From Rhizobium sp. AC27/96 (GTDB lineage Bacteria; Pseudomonadota; Alphaproteobacteria; Rhizobiales; Rhizobiaceae), in assembly GCF_001692325.1 (NCBI RefSeq), contig NZ_LXKN01000022.1, forward strand, positions 1-64,000: DNA of 64,000 nt, written 5' to 3'. Below the pieces are notes generated by a model. The model had not been told where the DNA came from and made no database searches. It worked only from the letters and a program-made list of their open reading frames with translations. The position numbers and the translations under genes were made by a program. Of this stretch, positions 1 to 8,216 are shown piece after piece; position 1 is the stretch's first letter, and each line of letters starts with the position of its first letter.

Positions 1-85
1 CCTTAACATCCGCCGCACGCGCTCCAGCCGCTGCACCGGCAACCGCCAGCGCTACCAGAGCACTCGTCGTCATCAGTCTACGCAT
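1..85 (-). CDS. Exported ABC-type binding protein, N-terminal fragment
   Basis: Only the first 28 codons are inside the window. They encode a typical Sec signal peptide: MRRLM, then a hydrophobic Ala/Val/Leu stretch, ending in ARAAD, which looks like a signal peptidase I site. A good ribosome site (GGGAGGA) lies 6 bases before the ATG. A gene that begins like this and is divergent from a LacI-type regulator is most often the binding protein of a sugar ABC transporter. That function is inferred from the context, because no mature domain is visible. Confidence 0.6.
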   Translation of the reverse strand, partial: MRRLMTTSALVALAVAGAAAGARAADVK

Positions 86-155
86 GGTCTTCCTCCCAAT
101 GTTGCAAATCGTCCGAGCGAAGGTCGTCCTCCGCCCCTCGAAGCCTCCACCGTCA

Positions 156-173
156 AGCAGAAGCTATTCTGCT
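156..173. promoter_or_regulatory. Inverted repeat upstream of the exported-protein gene
   Basis: AGCAGAA-GCTA-TTCTGCT is a perfect 7-bp inverted repeat with a 4-base centre. It lies between the leftward exported-protein gene and the rightward LacI-type gene. It could be an operator or a leader hairpin. No binding data are available. Confidence 0.35.
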
Positions 174-196
174 GGCGACCCTGTTCGCCGCGAAGC

Positions 197-214
197 ATTT
201 AAAACGTTATAAAT
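197..214. promoter_or_regulatory. Candidate LacI-family operator
   Basis: The near-palindrome ATTTAAAACGTTATAAAT is centred on a CG step. This is the usual architecture of LacI/GalR operators, and the site lies between a LacI-type regulator and its divergent neighbour. It is about 110 bases upstream of the leftward ATG. A second short repeat, ATTGC-N6-GCAAT, lies at 242-257. Confidence 0.4.
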
Positions 215-413
215 AAACTCAAGTCAAGATCCCGATTCCGAATTGCATATTCGCAATAACAGGCTGAATAAGCTTGATTTTGTGGGAAAATTCGACGAGT
301 TTTCCCATCAATTTTCTCAGGTATTCGCGCCGCAAACGTTTTCAGAAGCGCATTTGCACTTCGTTTCGAAACAGCGTACAAGGCGGTCACTCCGAGGCAG
401 GCTGAGTATTCCC

Positions 414-1475
414 TTGAAAGACACTTCCGGAAAATCCGCGTCCCTTGCGACGCCCGTACGCAAAAGCGGCAAGCCGACCCTGCGCACGATTTCCGAAATG
501 ACCGGCTTTGCCGTCACGACCGTGTCCCGGGCACTGGGCAATGCGCCGCAGATTTCGATCGAGACGCGCGAGCGTGTCCACGCAGTCGCGGCCCAGATCG
601 GTTATCTGCCCGATCGCGCCGCGCAGCGCCTGAAGACCGGCAAGACCAACGTCATCGGCATCCTGCTCGATCCTCACGAGGAAATTCTCGGCTACGGTAT
701 CTCCATCATGCACGGCCTTGCCAAGGCGCTGCGGAATACCGCCTACCACCTGATCGTGACGCCGAATTTCATCAATGGCAGCAATGTCGACGCCGTGCGT
801 TACCTGGTGCGCAACGGCATGGTCGACGGGCTGCTGTTTTCCCGAACGGAACCTTTCGATCCCCGCGTTCGCCTTCTGCTCGAAAGTGGTTTTCCGTTTG
901 TCACGCATGGACGGACGGAGTTCACGGTTGATCATCCCTTCGTCGACTATGACAATTTCAGCTTTGCCTATGAGGCGACGAAGCGGCTGGTGGAGCGGGG
1001 TCGACGCAAGCCGATGATCATCCTGCCGCCGAGGCGGCTGACCTTCTCGCAGCATCTGCTGCACGGCTTCATGACAGCTGTTCGCGAGGCGGGAGTCGAT
1101 TACGAGATTCCCGAGGAGATCGACCTGGACTGTCCGGTGGAGCAAATCCGCGACTATATGAGCCGTCGCGCGTCGCAGCCCGGCTCTCCCGATGGTTTTG
1201 CCTGTGGCGGCGAGGTCTCGGCCCTGGCGACCATTACCGGCATGGGCGACAACGGCCTCACGCTCGGGGTGGAATATGATGTGGTGGCAAAGCGCACCTC
1301 GAAGCTGCTGAGCCAGATCCAGCCGAAGGTCGAGACCATCTACGAAGATCTGACCGATACGGGCGAGCGGATGGGGCACGTCCTGCTCGCCTGCATCGCC
1401 GGCGATCAGACCGCTGAAAAGCAGGTCTTGCTGAAACCTGAAGTCAGCTTCTCGATGCTTTCGAATGTCGGCTAA
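414..1475 (+). CDS. LacI-family transcriptional regulator
   Basis: A DNA-binding regulator, about 353 residues from a TTG at 414, with the usual LacI-family order. The N-terminal helix-turn-helix contains TISEMTGFAVTTVSRALG. The hinge helix region (AAQRLKTGKTN) follows, then a periplasmic-binding-protein-like effector domain starting at NVIGILLDP. The frame stays open upstream to 243, but there is no ATG before the helix-turn-helix, so a TTG/GTG start is required. 414 gives the usual family length, but the start is uncertain. The gene is divergent from an exported-protein gene, so it probably controls a sugar ABC importer that responds to a sugar. The effector cannot be read from the sequence. 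Confidence 0.8.
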   Translation: MKDTSGKSASLATPVRKSGKPTLRTISEMTGFAVTTVSRALGNAPQISIETRERVHAVAAQIGYLPDRAAQRLKTGKTNVIGILLDPHEEILGYGISIMHGLAKALRNTAYHLIVTPNFINGSNVDAVRYLVRNGMVDGLLFSRTEPFDPRVRLLLESGFPFVTHGRTEFTVDHPFVDYDNFSFAYEATKRLVERGRRKPMIILPPRRLTFSQHLLHGFMTAVREAGVDYEIPEEIDLDCPVEQIRDYMSRRASQPGSPDGFACGGEVSALATITGMGDNGLTLGVEYDVVAKRTSKLLSQIQPKVETIYEDLTDTGERMGHVLLACIAGDQTAEKQVLLKPEVSFSMLSNVG

Positions 1476-1485
1476 CTAAAACGGC

Positions 1486-1513
1486 TGGCGATTATCCGGG
1501 CTGGTGATCGCCA
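1486..1513. terminator. Candidate convergent terminator hairpin
   Basis: TGGCGAT and ATCGCCA form a 7-bp stem around a 14-base loop, just after the LacI-type stop and before the end of the convergent AraC-type gene. There is no T-tract, so a termination role is only possible. Confidence 0.25.
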
Positions 1514-1559
1514 ACATCAGCTTGCCCTGCCATTTCCTTCGCAATGCCTTCGGGCACAT

Positions 1560-2573
1560 TCAGCGGTTTCGTGCGGCCGTCTCCTTTCGAAAAGCAGCGG
1601 GACTTCTTGCAGTCCATTTCCGAAAGGCGCGATGGAAGGCGCTGGGTTCGGAAAAGCCGAGGCGTGTGGCGATCTCCCCGACGCCGAACTCGGTCGTCTG
1701 CAGCATCTCGATTGCAAGATCACGGCGGATTTCATCTCTGATGGCGGCATAATTCTGCCCTTCGGCATGCAGGCGATGCCGAAGCGTCGATGGCGACATG
1801 CGCATTTGCGCGGCCAGATCATCGAATGCCTTCCACGAGGCGGGAGGCATCTGCCTAAGGCGCTGGCGCACATTTGCCGCAAGGCCGGCATCATAGCGAT
1901 AGCGCACAAGGATATTGGCCGGCGCGTTGCGCAGAAACTGCTTCAGAGCCTGCTCGTTGCGCGTCACCGGCAGTTTGAGCAGGGAAGCATCGAATGCGAG
2001 CCTGCTGACGGGCTGGGAGAAGCGCACCGATGCCCCGAAAAACTGCCGATAGTCGGCGCCATGATCCGGCTCGGCACAGCGAAAATCGACCATTCGCAAG
2101 GGAATACGGCGACCGATGAGCCAGCAGGTAATGCCGTGCAGGAGAATCCAGTAGGTCCGGTAGGCAAAGGCGGAGCGCGCATTCGTCAAGTCCGTCAGCA
2201 CGACATGCGCCAGCCCGTCGGCCACCTCGATATGCCCTTTCGGGTCTTCCAGCACGATGTTCAAGAATCGCAGCGCGCGGCGTAGCGCCTGTTCGAGGGT
2301 TTTCGCGTGGAGGATACAGTGGCAGAGCAGCGTGAAGCTGCCGCGCCGCATGGGTCTGGCGCCCATGCCGAAGAATTCGTCGTCTATCTCGGCCGCGATC
2401 GCAAGCCAGAGCGCGCCATAGCTTTCGGCGGAAACCGGCGCATCGATCTGAGAGGACAGACCTAGCGCCGTCAGTATCTGTTCAGGGGATTTTCCTTGCC
2501 GCCGAACGCTGTCGATCGCCTCCCTGACGAAGAAAGGTGATATCATCCGCCGTCCGGCTTCGGTCATCGTCAT
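1560..2573 (-). CDS. AraC-family transcriptional regulator (arabinose-binding-like N-terminal domain)
   Basis: About 337 residues from the ATG at 2573. The frame remains open to 2633, but the upstream ATG at 2624 has no visible ribosome site. The N-terminal two-thirds, starting around ISPFFVREAIDSV, match the arabinose-binding-like domain of OruR/ArgR-type activators. The C-terminal 100 residues carry the AraC double helix-turn-helix (LAAQMRMSPSTLRHRLH, then EIATRLGFSEPSAFHRAF). It is divergent from the SDR/thiolase/acyl-CoA dehydrogenase/bkd operon. It is therefore the likely activator of that pathway, perhaps sensing a branched-chain amino acid or acyl derivative. The ligand is an inference. 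Confidence 0.85.
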   Translation of the reverse strand: MTMTEAGRRMISPFFVREAIDSVRRQGKSPEQILTALGLSSQIDAPVSAESYGALWLAIAAEIDDEFFGMGARPMRRGSFTLLCHCILHAKTLEQALRRALRFLNIVLEDPKGHIEVADGLAHVVLTDLTNARSAFAYRTYWILLHGITCWLIGRRIPLRMVDFRCAEPDHGADYRQFFGASVRFSQPVSRLAFDASLLKLPVTRNEQALKQFLRNAPANILVRYRYDAGLAANVRQRLRQMPPASWKAFDDLAAQMRMSPSTLRHRLHAEGQNYAAIRDEIRRDLAIEMLQTTEFGVGEIATRLGFSEPSAFHRAFRKWTARSPAAFRKETAARNR

Positions 2574-2763
2574 GCTTTCTGAAACATGGTAAAACTGGCC
2601 GATGATTTGAGACGCTTTTGTCATCGAATGCAATATCGTCCGGAGATAGAGTCAGCCGAAGGCGCAAGGCAAATCGCGTCCTGCCGGGAGATGCGATGCT
2701 GCAGGCGACTGCATGGCGCGTGGAGGCCTCGGTTGAAATCGACCGCGCTGGAGGAGAGCGACC

Positions 2764-3531
2764 ATGTTGATCCACGGGAAGACCTTCGTCATCACCGGTG
2801 GCGGTTCGGGCCTTGGGGCGGCCGTCGCGCGCATGCTGGCAGGCGAGGGTGCGAACGTCGTGATTGCCGATGTCAACGCGGATGCCGGAGCCGCCATTGT
2901 CGGCGAACTCGGCGCCAGTGCCACCTTCATCAGGACTGATGTCACGCAGGAAGAGGACGGCCAGGCCGCGATCGATCTGGCGCTGGAGCGCTTCGGTCAT
3001 CTGAATGGGCTGGTCAATTGCGCCGGCGTTGCGCCCGGTGAGAAGGTGATCGGCCGCAACGGCCCGCATAGGCTCGACAGCTTTTCCCGCACGATCGGCA
3101 TCAATCTCATCGGCACTTTCAATATGATCCGGCTCGCTGCGGCCGCCATCGCCAAAGAAGAGCCTGATGCCGAAGGCGAGCGCGGTGTCATCGTCAACAC
3201 GGCTTCGGTCGCTGCCTTCGACGGACAGATTGGCCAGGCGGCCTATGCAGCTTCCAAGGGCGGCGTTGCTGCCATGACGTTGCCGATCGCGCGCGAATTG
3301 GCCCGCAGCGGAATTCGGGTCGTTGCCATCGCGCCAGGCATCTTCGAGACGCCGATGATGGCCGGCATGCCGCAGGAGGTGCAGGATTCGCTGAGCAAGA
3401 GCGTGCCCTTTCCGCAGCGCTTCGGAAAGCCGGTGGAATTTGCCGCGCTGGTACGCCACATCTGTGAGAACGTCATGCTGAATGGCGAAGTCATTCGTCT
3501 CGATGGCGCGTTGCGCATGGCAGCGCACTGA
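2764..3531 (+). CDS. SDR 3-hydroxyacyl-CoA dehydrogenase, type II (HSD10-like)
   Basis: A short-chain dehydrogenase of 255 residues. The nucleotide motif TGGGSGLG is at 11-18, NCAG at about 85-88, and the catalytic S148, Y161 and K165 (YAASK) are all present. Close relatives oxidise 2-methyl-3-hydroxybutyryl-CoA, the fourth step of isoleucine breakdown, or other short 3-hydroxyacyl-CoAs with NAD. GGAGGAGA precedes the ATG. It is the first gene of an operon with thiolase, acyl-CoA dehydrogenase and the branched-chain 2-oxoacid dehydrogenase, which supports the isoleucine role. No enoyl-CoA hydratase is in the operon, so that step must be encoded elsewhere. Confidence 0.85.
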   Translation: MLIHGKTFVITGGGSGLGAAVARMLAGEGANVVIADVNADAGAAIVGELGASATFIRTDVTQEEDGQAAIDLALERFGHLNGLVNCAGVAPGEKVIGRNGPHRLDSFSRTIGINLIGTFNMIRLAAAAIAKEEPDAEGERGVIVNTASVAAFDGQIGQAAYAASKGGVAAMTLPIARELARSGIRVVAIAPGIFETPMMAGMPQEVQDSLSKSVPFPQRFGKPVEFAALVRHICENVMLNGEVIRLDGALRMAAH

Positions 3532-3557
3532 GGCAGGCTCGTTATGGGAGGTTTGAT

Positions 3558-4745
3558 ATGAGGCCAGAGGATCCGATCGTCATCGTTGGTGCGGCCCGGA
3601 CGCCAATGGGCGGCTTCCAGGGAGATCTTAAGGACTGCACCGCGCCGGAACTCGCCGCCGCCGCGATCCGCGCCGCACTCGAGCGCAGCGGCATTAGCCC
3701 GGATGCCGTTGAGGAAGCGGTGTTTGGTTGTGTTCTTCCGGCCGGCCAGGGCCAGGCACCGGCCAGGCAGGCAGCGATTGGCGCCGGCTTGCCGTTTGCA
3801 GCAGGCGCAACCACCGTCAACAAGATGTGCGGCTCCGGAATGAAGGCAGCCATGCTGGCGCATGATCTCATTGCTGCCGGCAGCGCCTCGATTGCGGTTG
3901 CCGGGGGCATGGAGAGCATGACGAATGCGCCTTACCTGCTCGACCGGGCGCGCGGCGGCTACCGGCTCGGGCACGGCCGCGTCATCGACCACATGTTCCT
4001 GGATGGGCTCGAAGATGCCTATGACAAGGGGCGGCTCATGGGCACCTTTGCCGAGGATTGCGCCGAGGCCTACCAGTTTACCCGCGCCGCGCAGGACGAG
4101 TATGCCATCACATCCTTGACCCGTGCCCGCAATGCGATCGAGGAAGGGGCATTCGACGCCGAGATCGTGCCCGTCACGGTCAAGGCCGCGCGAGCTGAAC
4201 TGGTCGTCAGCCGCGACGAGCAGCCCGGCAAGGCGAAGCCGGAGAAGATCCCGACGCTGAAGCCCGCTTTCCGCGAAAACGGCACGGTGACCGCTGCGAA
4301 CGCATCGTCCATCTCCGATGGCGCGGCCGCGCTGGTGCTTATGCGGCGCTCCCAGGCCGAGCGTGAGGGAATTGCTCCGCTTGCCACCATCATCGGCCAT
4401 TCAACGCATTCGCAAGCCCCCAATCTGTTTGCGACCGCGCCGATCGGCGCGTTGCGCAAGCTTGCCGAACGCACCGGCTGGAACCTTCGGGATGTAGATC
4501 TGTTCGAGGTCAACGAAGCCTTTGCCGTCGTGGCCATGGCGGCGATGCGTGATCTCGACTTGCCGCACGAAAAGGTCAATGTTCACGGTGGCGCCTGCGC
4601 GCTCGGCCATCCGATCGGCGCATCCGGCGCCCGCGTGCTTGTCACCTTGCTTTCCGCGCTCAAGCGCTATGGCATGAAGCGCGGTATGGCGACGCTTTGC
4701 ATCGGTGGCGGCGAAGCGACTGCGATGGCTATCGAACTGAATTGA
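3558..4745 (+). CDS. Acetyl-CoA C-acyltransferase (thiolase)
   Basis: A 395-residue type II thiolase. The nucleophilic cysteine is C91 (NKMCGSGMKA). The conserved NEAFAVV, GGACALGHPIGASG and C-terminal CIGGGEA motifs supply the His and second Cys of the active site. It cleaves 3-ketoacyl-CoA with CoA. In this operon the likely substrate is 2-methylacetoacetyl-CoA, giving acetyl-CoA and propionyl-CoA. It could instead serve acetoacetyl-CoA or general beta-oxidation. It starts 26 bases after the SDR gene behind a GGGAGG site. Confidence 0.88.
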   Translation: MRPEDPIVIVGAARTPMGGFQGDLKDCTAPELAAAAIRAALERSGISPDAVEEAVFGCVLPAGQGQAPARQAAIGAGLPFAAGATTVNKMCGSGMKAAMLAHDLIAAGSASIAVAGGMESMTNAPYLLDRARGGYRLGHGRVIDHMFLDGLEDAYDKGRLMGTFAEDCAEAYQFTRAAQDEYAITSLTRARNAIEEGAFDAEIVPVTVKAARAELVVSRDEQPGKAKPEKIPTLKPAFRENGTVTAANASSISDGAAALVLMRRSQAEREGIAPLATIIGHSTHSQAPNLFATAPIGALRKLAERTGWNLRDVDLFEVNEAFAVVAMAAMRDLDLPHEKVNVHGGACALGHPIGASGARVLVTLLSALKRYGMKRGMATLCIGGGEATAMAIELN

Positions 4746-4769
4746 ACGGTTTCGAGGAGGAGGCCGGAT

Positions 4770-5897
4770 ATGATCCTGAGCGAAGACCAGATCCAGATCC
4801 GCGACATGGCGCGCGATTTTGCCCGCGAGCGGCTGGCACCGGGTGCTGCTGAGCGTGACGTGAACAGCCGTTTCCCCCGCGAGGAATTGAAGGAGATGGG
4901 CGAGCTGGGCTTTCTCGGCATGCTCGTGCCGGAAGCCTACGGCGGCTCCGAAACCGGCGTGATTGCCTATGCCGTGGCGCTGGAGGAAATCGCCGCCGGT
5001 GATGGCCCTTGCTCCACCATCATGAGCGTGCACAGCTCCGTCGGCTGCGTGCCGATCCTGAAATACGGCACTGAAGAGCAGAGGCAGCGGTTCCTGCCGA
5101 AACTCGCGAGCGGTGAGTGGATCGGTGGCTTTGCCTTGACCGAGCCGCAGGCCGGCTCCGACGCCTCGAATCTCAAGACCCGCGCTCGTCGCGACGGCGA
5201 TCATTATGTGATCGACGGTGCCAAGCAGTTCATTACCTCGGGTAAGAACGGCAATGTCATCATCGTCTTTGCCGTCACCGATCCCGATGCGGGCAAGAAG
5301 GGCATTTCAGCCTTCATCGTGCCGACCGACACGCCCGGCTACGAGGTCGTGCGCGTCGAGCACAAGCTGGGTCTGCACTCGTCCGATACATGCCAGATCG
5401 CCTTTACCAATATGCGCATCCCAGCCGACAATCGGCTCGGCGAAGAAGGTGACGGCTACAGGATTGCCCTGTCGAACCTTGAGGGTGGGCGCATCGGCAT
5501 CGCCTCGCAGTCCGTCGGCATGGCGCGTTCGGCTTTCGAGGCGGCGCGCGATTATGCCCGCGAGCGCAAGACGTTCGGTGTGCCGATTATCGATCACCAG
5601 GCGGTTGCCTTCCGGCTTGCTGACATGGCGACTCAGATCGAGGTGGCGCGCCAGATGGTACTGCATGCGGCGCAGCTGAAGGAGGAGGGGCAGCCCTGCC
5701 TCACCGAGGCGTCGATGGCCAAGCTCTTTGCCTCGGAAATGGCCGAAAAGGTCTGCTCCGACGCGATCCAGATCCATGGCGGCTACGGATACATGTCGGA
5801 TTATCCGGTCGAGCGCATCTATCGCGACGTCCGTATCTGCCAGATCTATGAGGGAACAAGCGACGTCCAGCGCATCGTTATCGCACGCAATTTATAG
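4770..5897 (+). CDS. Acyl-CoA dehydrogenase (short/branched-chain type)
   Basis: A 375-residue FAD acyl-CoA dehydrogenase with helical N-domain, beta-domain (ALTEPQAGSD, about 123-132) and C-terminal helical domain (RKTFGVPI, IHGGYGY, IYEGTSDVQR). The catalytic base is E361 in IYEGTS, the position used by short-chain and short/branched-chain enzymes. It transfers electrons to ETF. With BCKDH next to it, the likely substrates are 2-methylbutyryl-, isobutyryl- or isovaleryl-CoA, which cannot be separated by eye. A strong GAGGAGGAGG site precedes it, 24 bases after the thiolase. Confidence 0.88.
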   Translation: MILSEDQIQIRDMARDFARERLAPGAAERDVNSRFPREELKEMGELGFLGMLVPEAYGGSETGVIAYAVALEEIAAGDGPCSTIMSVHSSVGCVPILKYGTEEQRQRFLPKLASGEWIGGFALTEPQAGSDASNLKTRARRDGDHYVIDGAKQFITSGKNGNVIIVFAVTDPDAGKKGISAFIVPTDTPGYEVVRVEHKLGLHSSDTCQIAFTNMRIPADNRLGEEGDGYRIALSNLEGGRIGIASQSVGMARSAFEAARDYARERKTFGVPIIDHQAVAFRLADMATQIEVARQMVLHAAQLKEEGQPCLTEASMAKLFASEMAEKVCSDAIQIHGGYGYMSDYPVERIYRDVRICQIYEGTSDVQRIVIARNL

Positions 5898-5911
5898 AAT
5901 ATTTGTGGCCG

Positions 5912-5940
5912 TGCCTGCCGTGGGGAGCAACGGGCAGGGC
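5912..5940 (+). promoter_or_regulatory. Hairpin in the acyl-CoA dehydrogenase/bkdA1 gap
   Basis: TGCCTGCC and GGGCAGG form an imperfect stem in the 69-base gap before bkdA1. This is the largest gap of the operon apart from its promoter. It may set the relative expression of the two halves of the operon. There is no U-tract. Confidence 0.25.
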
Positions 5941-5966
5941 GGTCCACATGGGAGGTATCGCAGCAC

Positions 5967-7199
5967 ATGAACGAAGTTCCAAGTCTCAGCCTGCACGTCC
6001 CCGAGCCGGCGGTTCGGCCCGGTGGCCAACCGGATTTCTCCAACGTCAAGATCGCCAAGGCTGGCGCAGTACCACGGCCAGAGGTCGACGTGGCGCCGGA
6101 AGAGATCCGCGACCTCGCCTATTCCATCATCCGCGTGCTCAACCGCGACGGCGAGGCGGTCGGTCCCTGGGCTGGCCTGCTCTCCGACGAGGAGCTGCTG
6201 ACGGGCCTGCGCAACATGATGAAGCTCAGGGCCTTCGATGCCCGCATGCTGATGGCGCAGCGTCAGGGAAAGACCTCCTTCTACATGCAGCATCTCGGCG
6301 AGGAGGCGGTCAGTTCCGCCTTCCGCAAGGCGCTGAACAAGGGCGACATGAACTTCCCGACCTATCGGCAGGCGGGGCTCTTGATCGCCGACGATTATCC
6401 GATGGTCGAGATGATGAACCAGATCTACTCGAACGAGGCCGATCCCCTGCGCGGGCGGCAGTTGCCGATCATGTATTCATCGAAGGAGCATGGCTTCTTC
6501 ACCATCTCCGGCAACCTTGCCACCCAATATGTGCAGGCTGTCGGCTGGGCCATGGCGTCGGCCATCAAGAATGATGGCAAGATCGCCGCCGCCTGGATCG
6601 GCGATGGTTCGACCGCCGAGTCCGACTTTCATTCCGCGCTGGTCTTCGCCTCCACCTACAAGGCGCCCGTCATCCTCAATATCGTCAACAATCAGTGGGC
6701 CATTTCGACCTTCCAGGGTATCGCGCGCGGCGGCTCCGGCACGTTTGCCGCCCGTGGTCTCGGCTTCGGCATTCCGGCACTGCGTGTCGATGGCAATGAT
6801 TACCTGGCTGTTTATGCCGTCGCCAAATGGGCGGCCGAGCGCGCCCGTCGCAATCTCGGTCCGACGCTGATCGAATATGTCACCTACCGCGTCGGCGCCC
6901 ATTCCACCTCGGATGATCCGAGCGCCTATCGGCCGAAAACCGAATCCGAGGCATGGCCGCTCGGCGATCCGGTGTTGCGGCTGAAGAAGCATTTGATCGT
7001 GCGCGGCGCCTGGTCGGAAGAGCGCCACGCCCAGGCGGAGGCCGAGATCCTGGACGAGGTCATCGAGGCACAGAAGCAGGCCGAAAGCCACGGTACGCTT
7101 CATGCCGGCGGCAAGCCATCCGTGCGGGATATCTTCGAGGGCGTCTATGCGGAAATGCCCCCGCATATCCGTCGCCAGCGACAGAAGGCAGGATACTGA
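5967..7199 (+). CDS. bkdA1: Branched-chain 2-oxoacid dehydrogenase E1 alpha subunit
   Basis: A 410-residue thiamine-pyrophosphate-binding E1 alpha. The TPP/Mg motif begins at GDG 212-214 and ends at NN 241-242. The long N-terminal extension (about 80 residues before the catalytic core) and the motifs RQGKTSFYMQHLGEE and YRVGAHSTSDDPSAYR are typical of branched-chain rather than pyruvate dehydrogenases. With E1 beta it decarboxylates the 2-oxoacids of Val, Leu and Ile and transfers the acyl group to lipoyl-E2. GGGAGG lies upstream. E1 beta starts 1 base after the stop, so the two are translationally coupled. Confidence 0.93.
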   Translation: MNEVPSLSLHVPEPAVRPGGQPDFSNVKIAKAGAVPRPEVDVAPEEIRDLAYSIIRVLNRDGEAVGPWAGLLSDEELLTGLRNMMKLRAFDARMLMAQRQGKTSFYMQHLGEEAVSSAFRKALNKGDMNFPTYRQAGLLIADDYPMVEMMNQIYSNEADPLRGRQLPIMYSSKEHGFFTISGNLATQYVQAVGWAMASAIKNDGKIAAAWIGDGSTAESDFHSALVFASTYKAPVILNIVNNQWAISTFQGIARGGSGTFAARGLGFGIPALRVDGNDYLAVYAVAKWAAERARRNLGPTLIEYVTYRVGAHSTSDDPSAYRPKTESEAWPLGDPVLRLKKHLIVRGAWSEERHAQAEAEILDEVIEAQKQAESHGTLHAGGKPSVRDIFEGVYAEMPPHIRRQRQKAGY

Positions 7200-7200
7200 C

Positions 7201-8214
7201 ATGGCAAGAATGACAATGATCGAGGCCGTGCGCAGCGCCATGGATGTCTCGATGGGACGGGATGACGATGTCGTCGTTTTCGGCGAGGATGTCGGTTATT
7301 TCGGCGGCGTTTTCCGCGCCACGCAGGGGCTGCAGGCCAAGTATGGCAAGACCCGCTGCTTCGACGCGCCGATCAACGAATCCGGCATTCTAGGCACGGC
7401 GATCGGCATGGCCGCCTATGGCTTGAAGCCCTGCGTCGAGATCCAGTTCGCCGACTACATGTACCCGGCCTATGACCAGATCACTCAGGAGGCGGCGCGC
7501 ATCCGCTACCGTTCCAACGGCGATTTCACCTGCCCGATCGTCGTGCGCATGCCGACCGGCGGCGGCATCTTCGGCGGACAGACACACAGCCAGAGCCCCG
7601 AAGCGCTGTTTACCCATGTCTGCGGCCTGAAGGTGATCGTGCCCTCCAATCCCTACGACGCCAAGGGCCTGCTGATCGCTGCGATCGAGGATCCGGACCC
7701 GGTGATGTTTCTCGAACCCAAGCGGCTCTATAACGGCCCCTTCGACGGCCATCACGAGCGTCCGGTCACTCCATGGTCGAAACATGACCTTGGCGAGGTT
7801 CCGGAAGGACACTACACGATCCCGATCGGCAAGGCGGAAATTCGCCGCCCAGGCAATGCCGTCACCGTCGTCGCTTATGGCACGATGGTGCACGTGGCGC
7901 TCGCGGCCGCGGAGGAGACGGGGATCGATGCCGAGGTGATAGACCTGCGCAGCCTGCTGCCGCTCGACCTCGATACGATTGTCCAGTCGGTGAAGAAGAC
8001 AGGCCGCTGCGTCGTCGTGCATGAGGCGACACTCACCTCCGGCTTCGGCGGCGAAATCGCTTCGCTGGTCCAGGAGCACTGCTTCTACAGTCTCGAGGCG
8101 CCGATCGTGCGCGTGACCGGTTGGGACACGCCCTATCCGCATGCACAGGAATGGGACTATTTCCCCGGCCCCGCCCGTGTCGGCCGGGCGCTCAAAGAAG
8201 TGATGGAGGGCTGA
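7201..8214 (+). CDS. bkdA2: Branched-chain 2-oxoacid dehydrogenase E1 beta subunit
   Basis: A 337-residue E1 beta from the ATG at 7201. The frame is open upstream, but that part lies inside bkdA1. The N-terminal transketolase-type pyrimidine domain holds VVVFGEDVGYFGGVFRAT and the C-terminal domain holds VVHEATLTSGFGGEI. FGGQTHSQSPEALF is a conserved E1 beta segment. It forms the alpha2beta2 E1 heterotetramer with the preceding gene product. It ends 2 bases before the E2 ATG. Confidence 0.93.
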   Translation: MARMTMIEAVRSAMDVSMGRDDDVVVFGEDVGYFGGVFRATQGLQAKYGKTRCFDAPINESGILGTAIGMAAYGLKPCVEIQFADYMYPAYDQITQEAARIRYRSNGDFTCPIVVRMPTGGGIFGGQTHSQSPEALFTHVCGLKVIVPSNPYDAKGLLIAAIEDPDPVMFLEPKRLYNGPFDGHHERPVTPWSKHDLGEVPEGHYTIPIGKAEIRRPGNAVTVVAYGTMVHVALAAAEETGIDAEVIDLRSLLPLDLDTIVQSVKKTGRCVVVHEATLTSGFGGEIASLVQEHCFYSLEAPIVRVTGWDTPYPHAQEWDYFPGPARVGRALKEVMEG

Positions 8215-8216
8215 AG

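Noticed and set aside
387..1379. A 330-codon minus-strand reading frame opposite the LacI-type gene
   Set aside because: It is an antisense shadow of high-GC codons in the LacI gene: no ribosome site and no recognisable fold, while the + strand has strong protein motifs.
2482..4400. Long minus-strand frames (348 and 385 codons) opposite the SDR and thiolase genes
   Set aside because: They are antisense shadows in GC-rich DNA. The plus-strand genes have complete catalytic motifs and ribosome sites.
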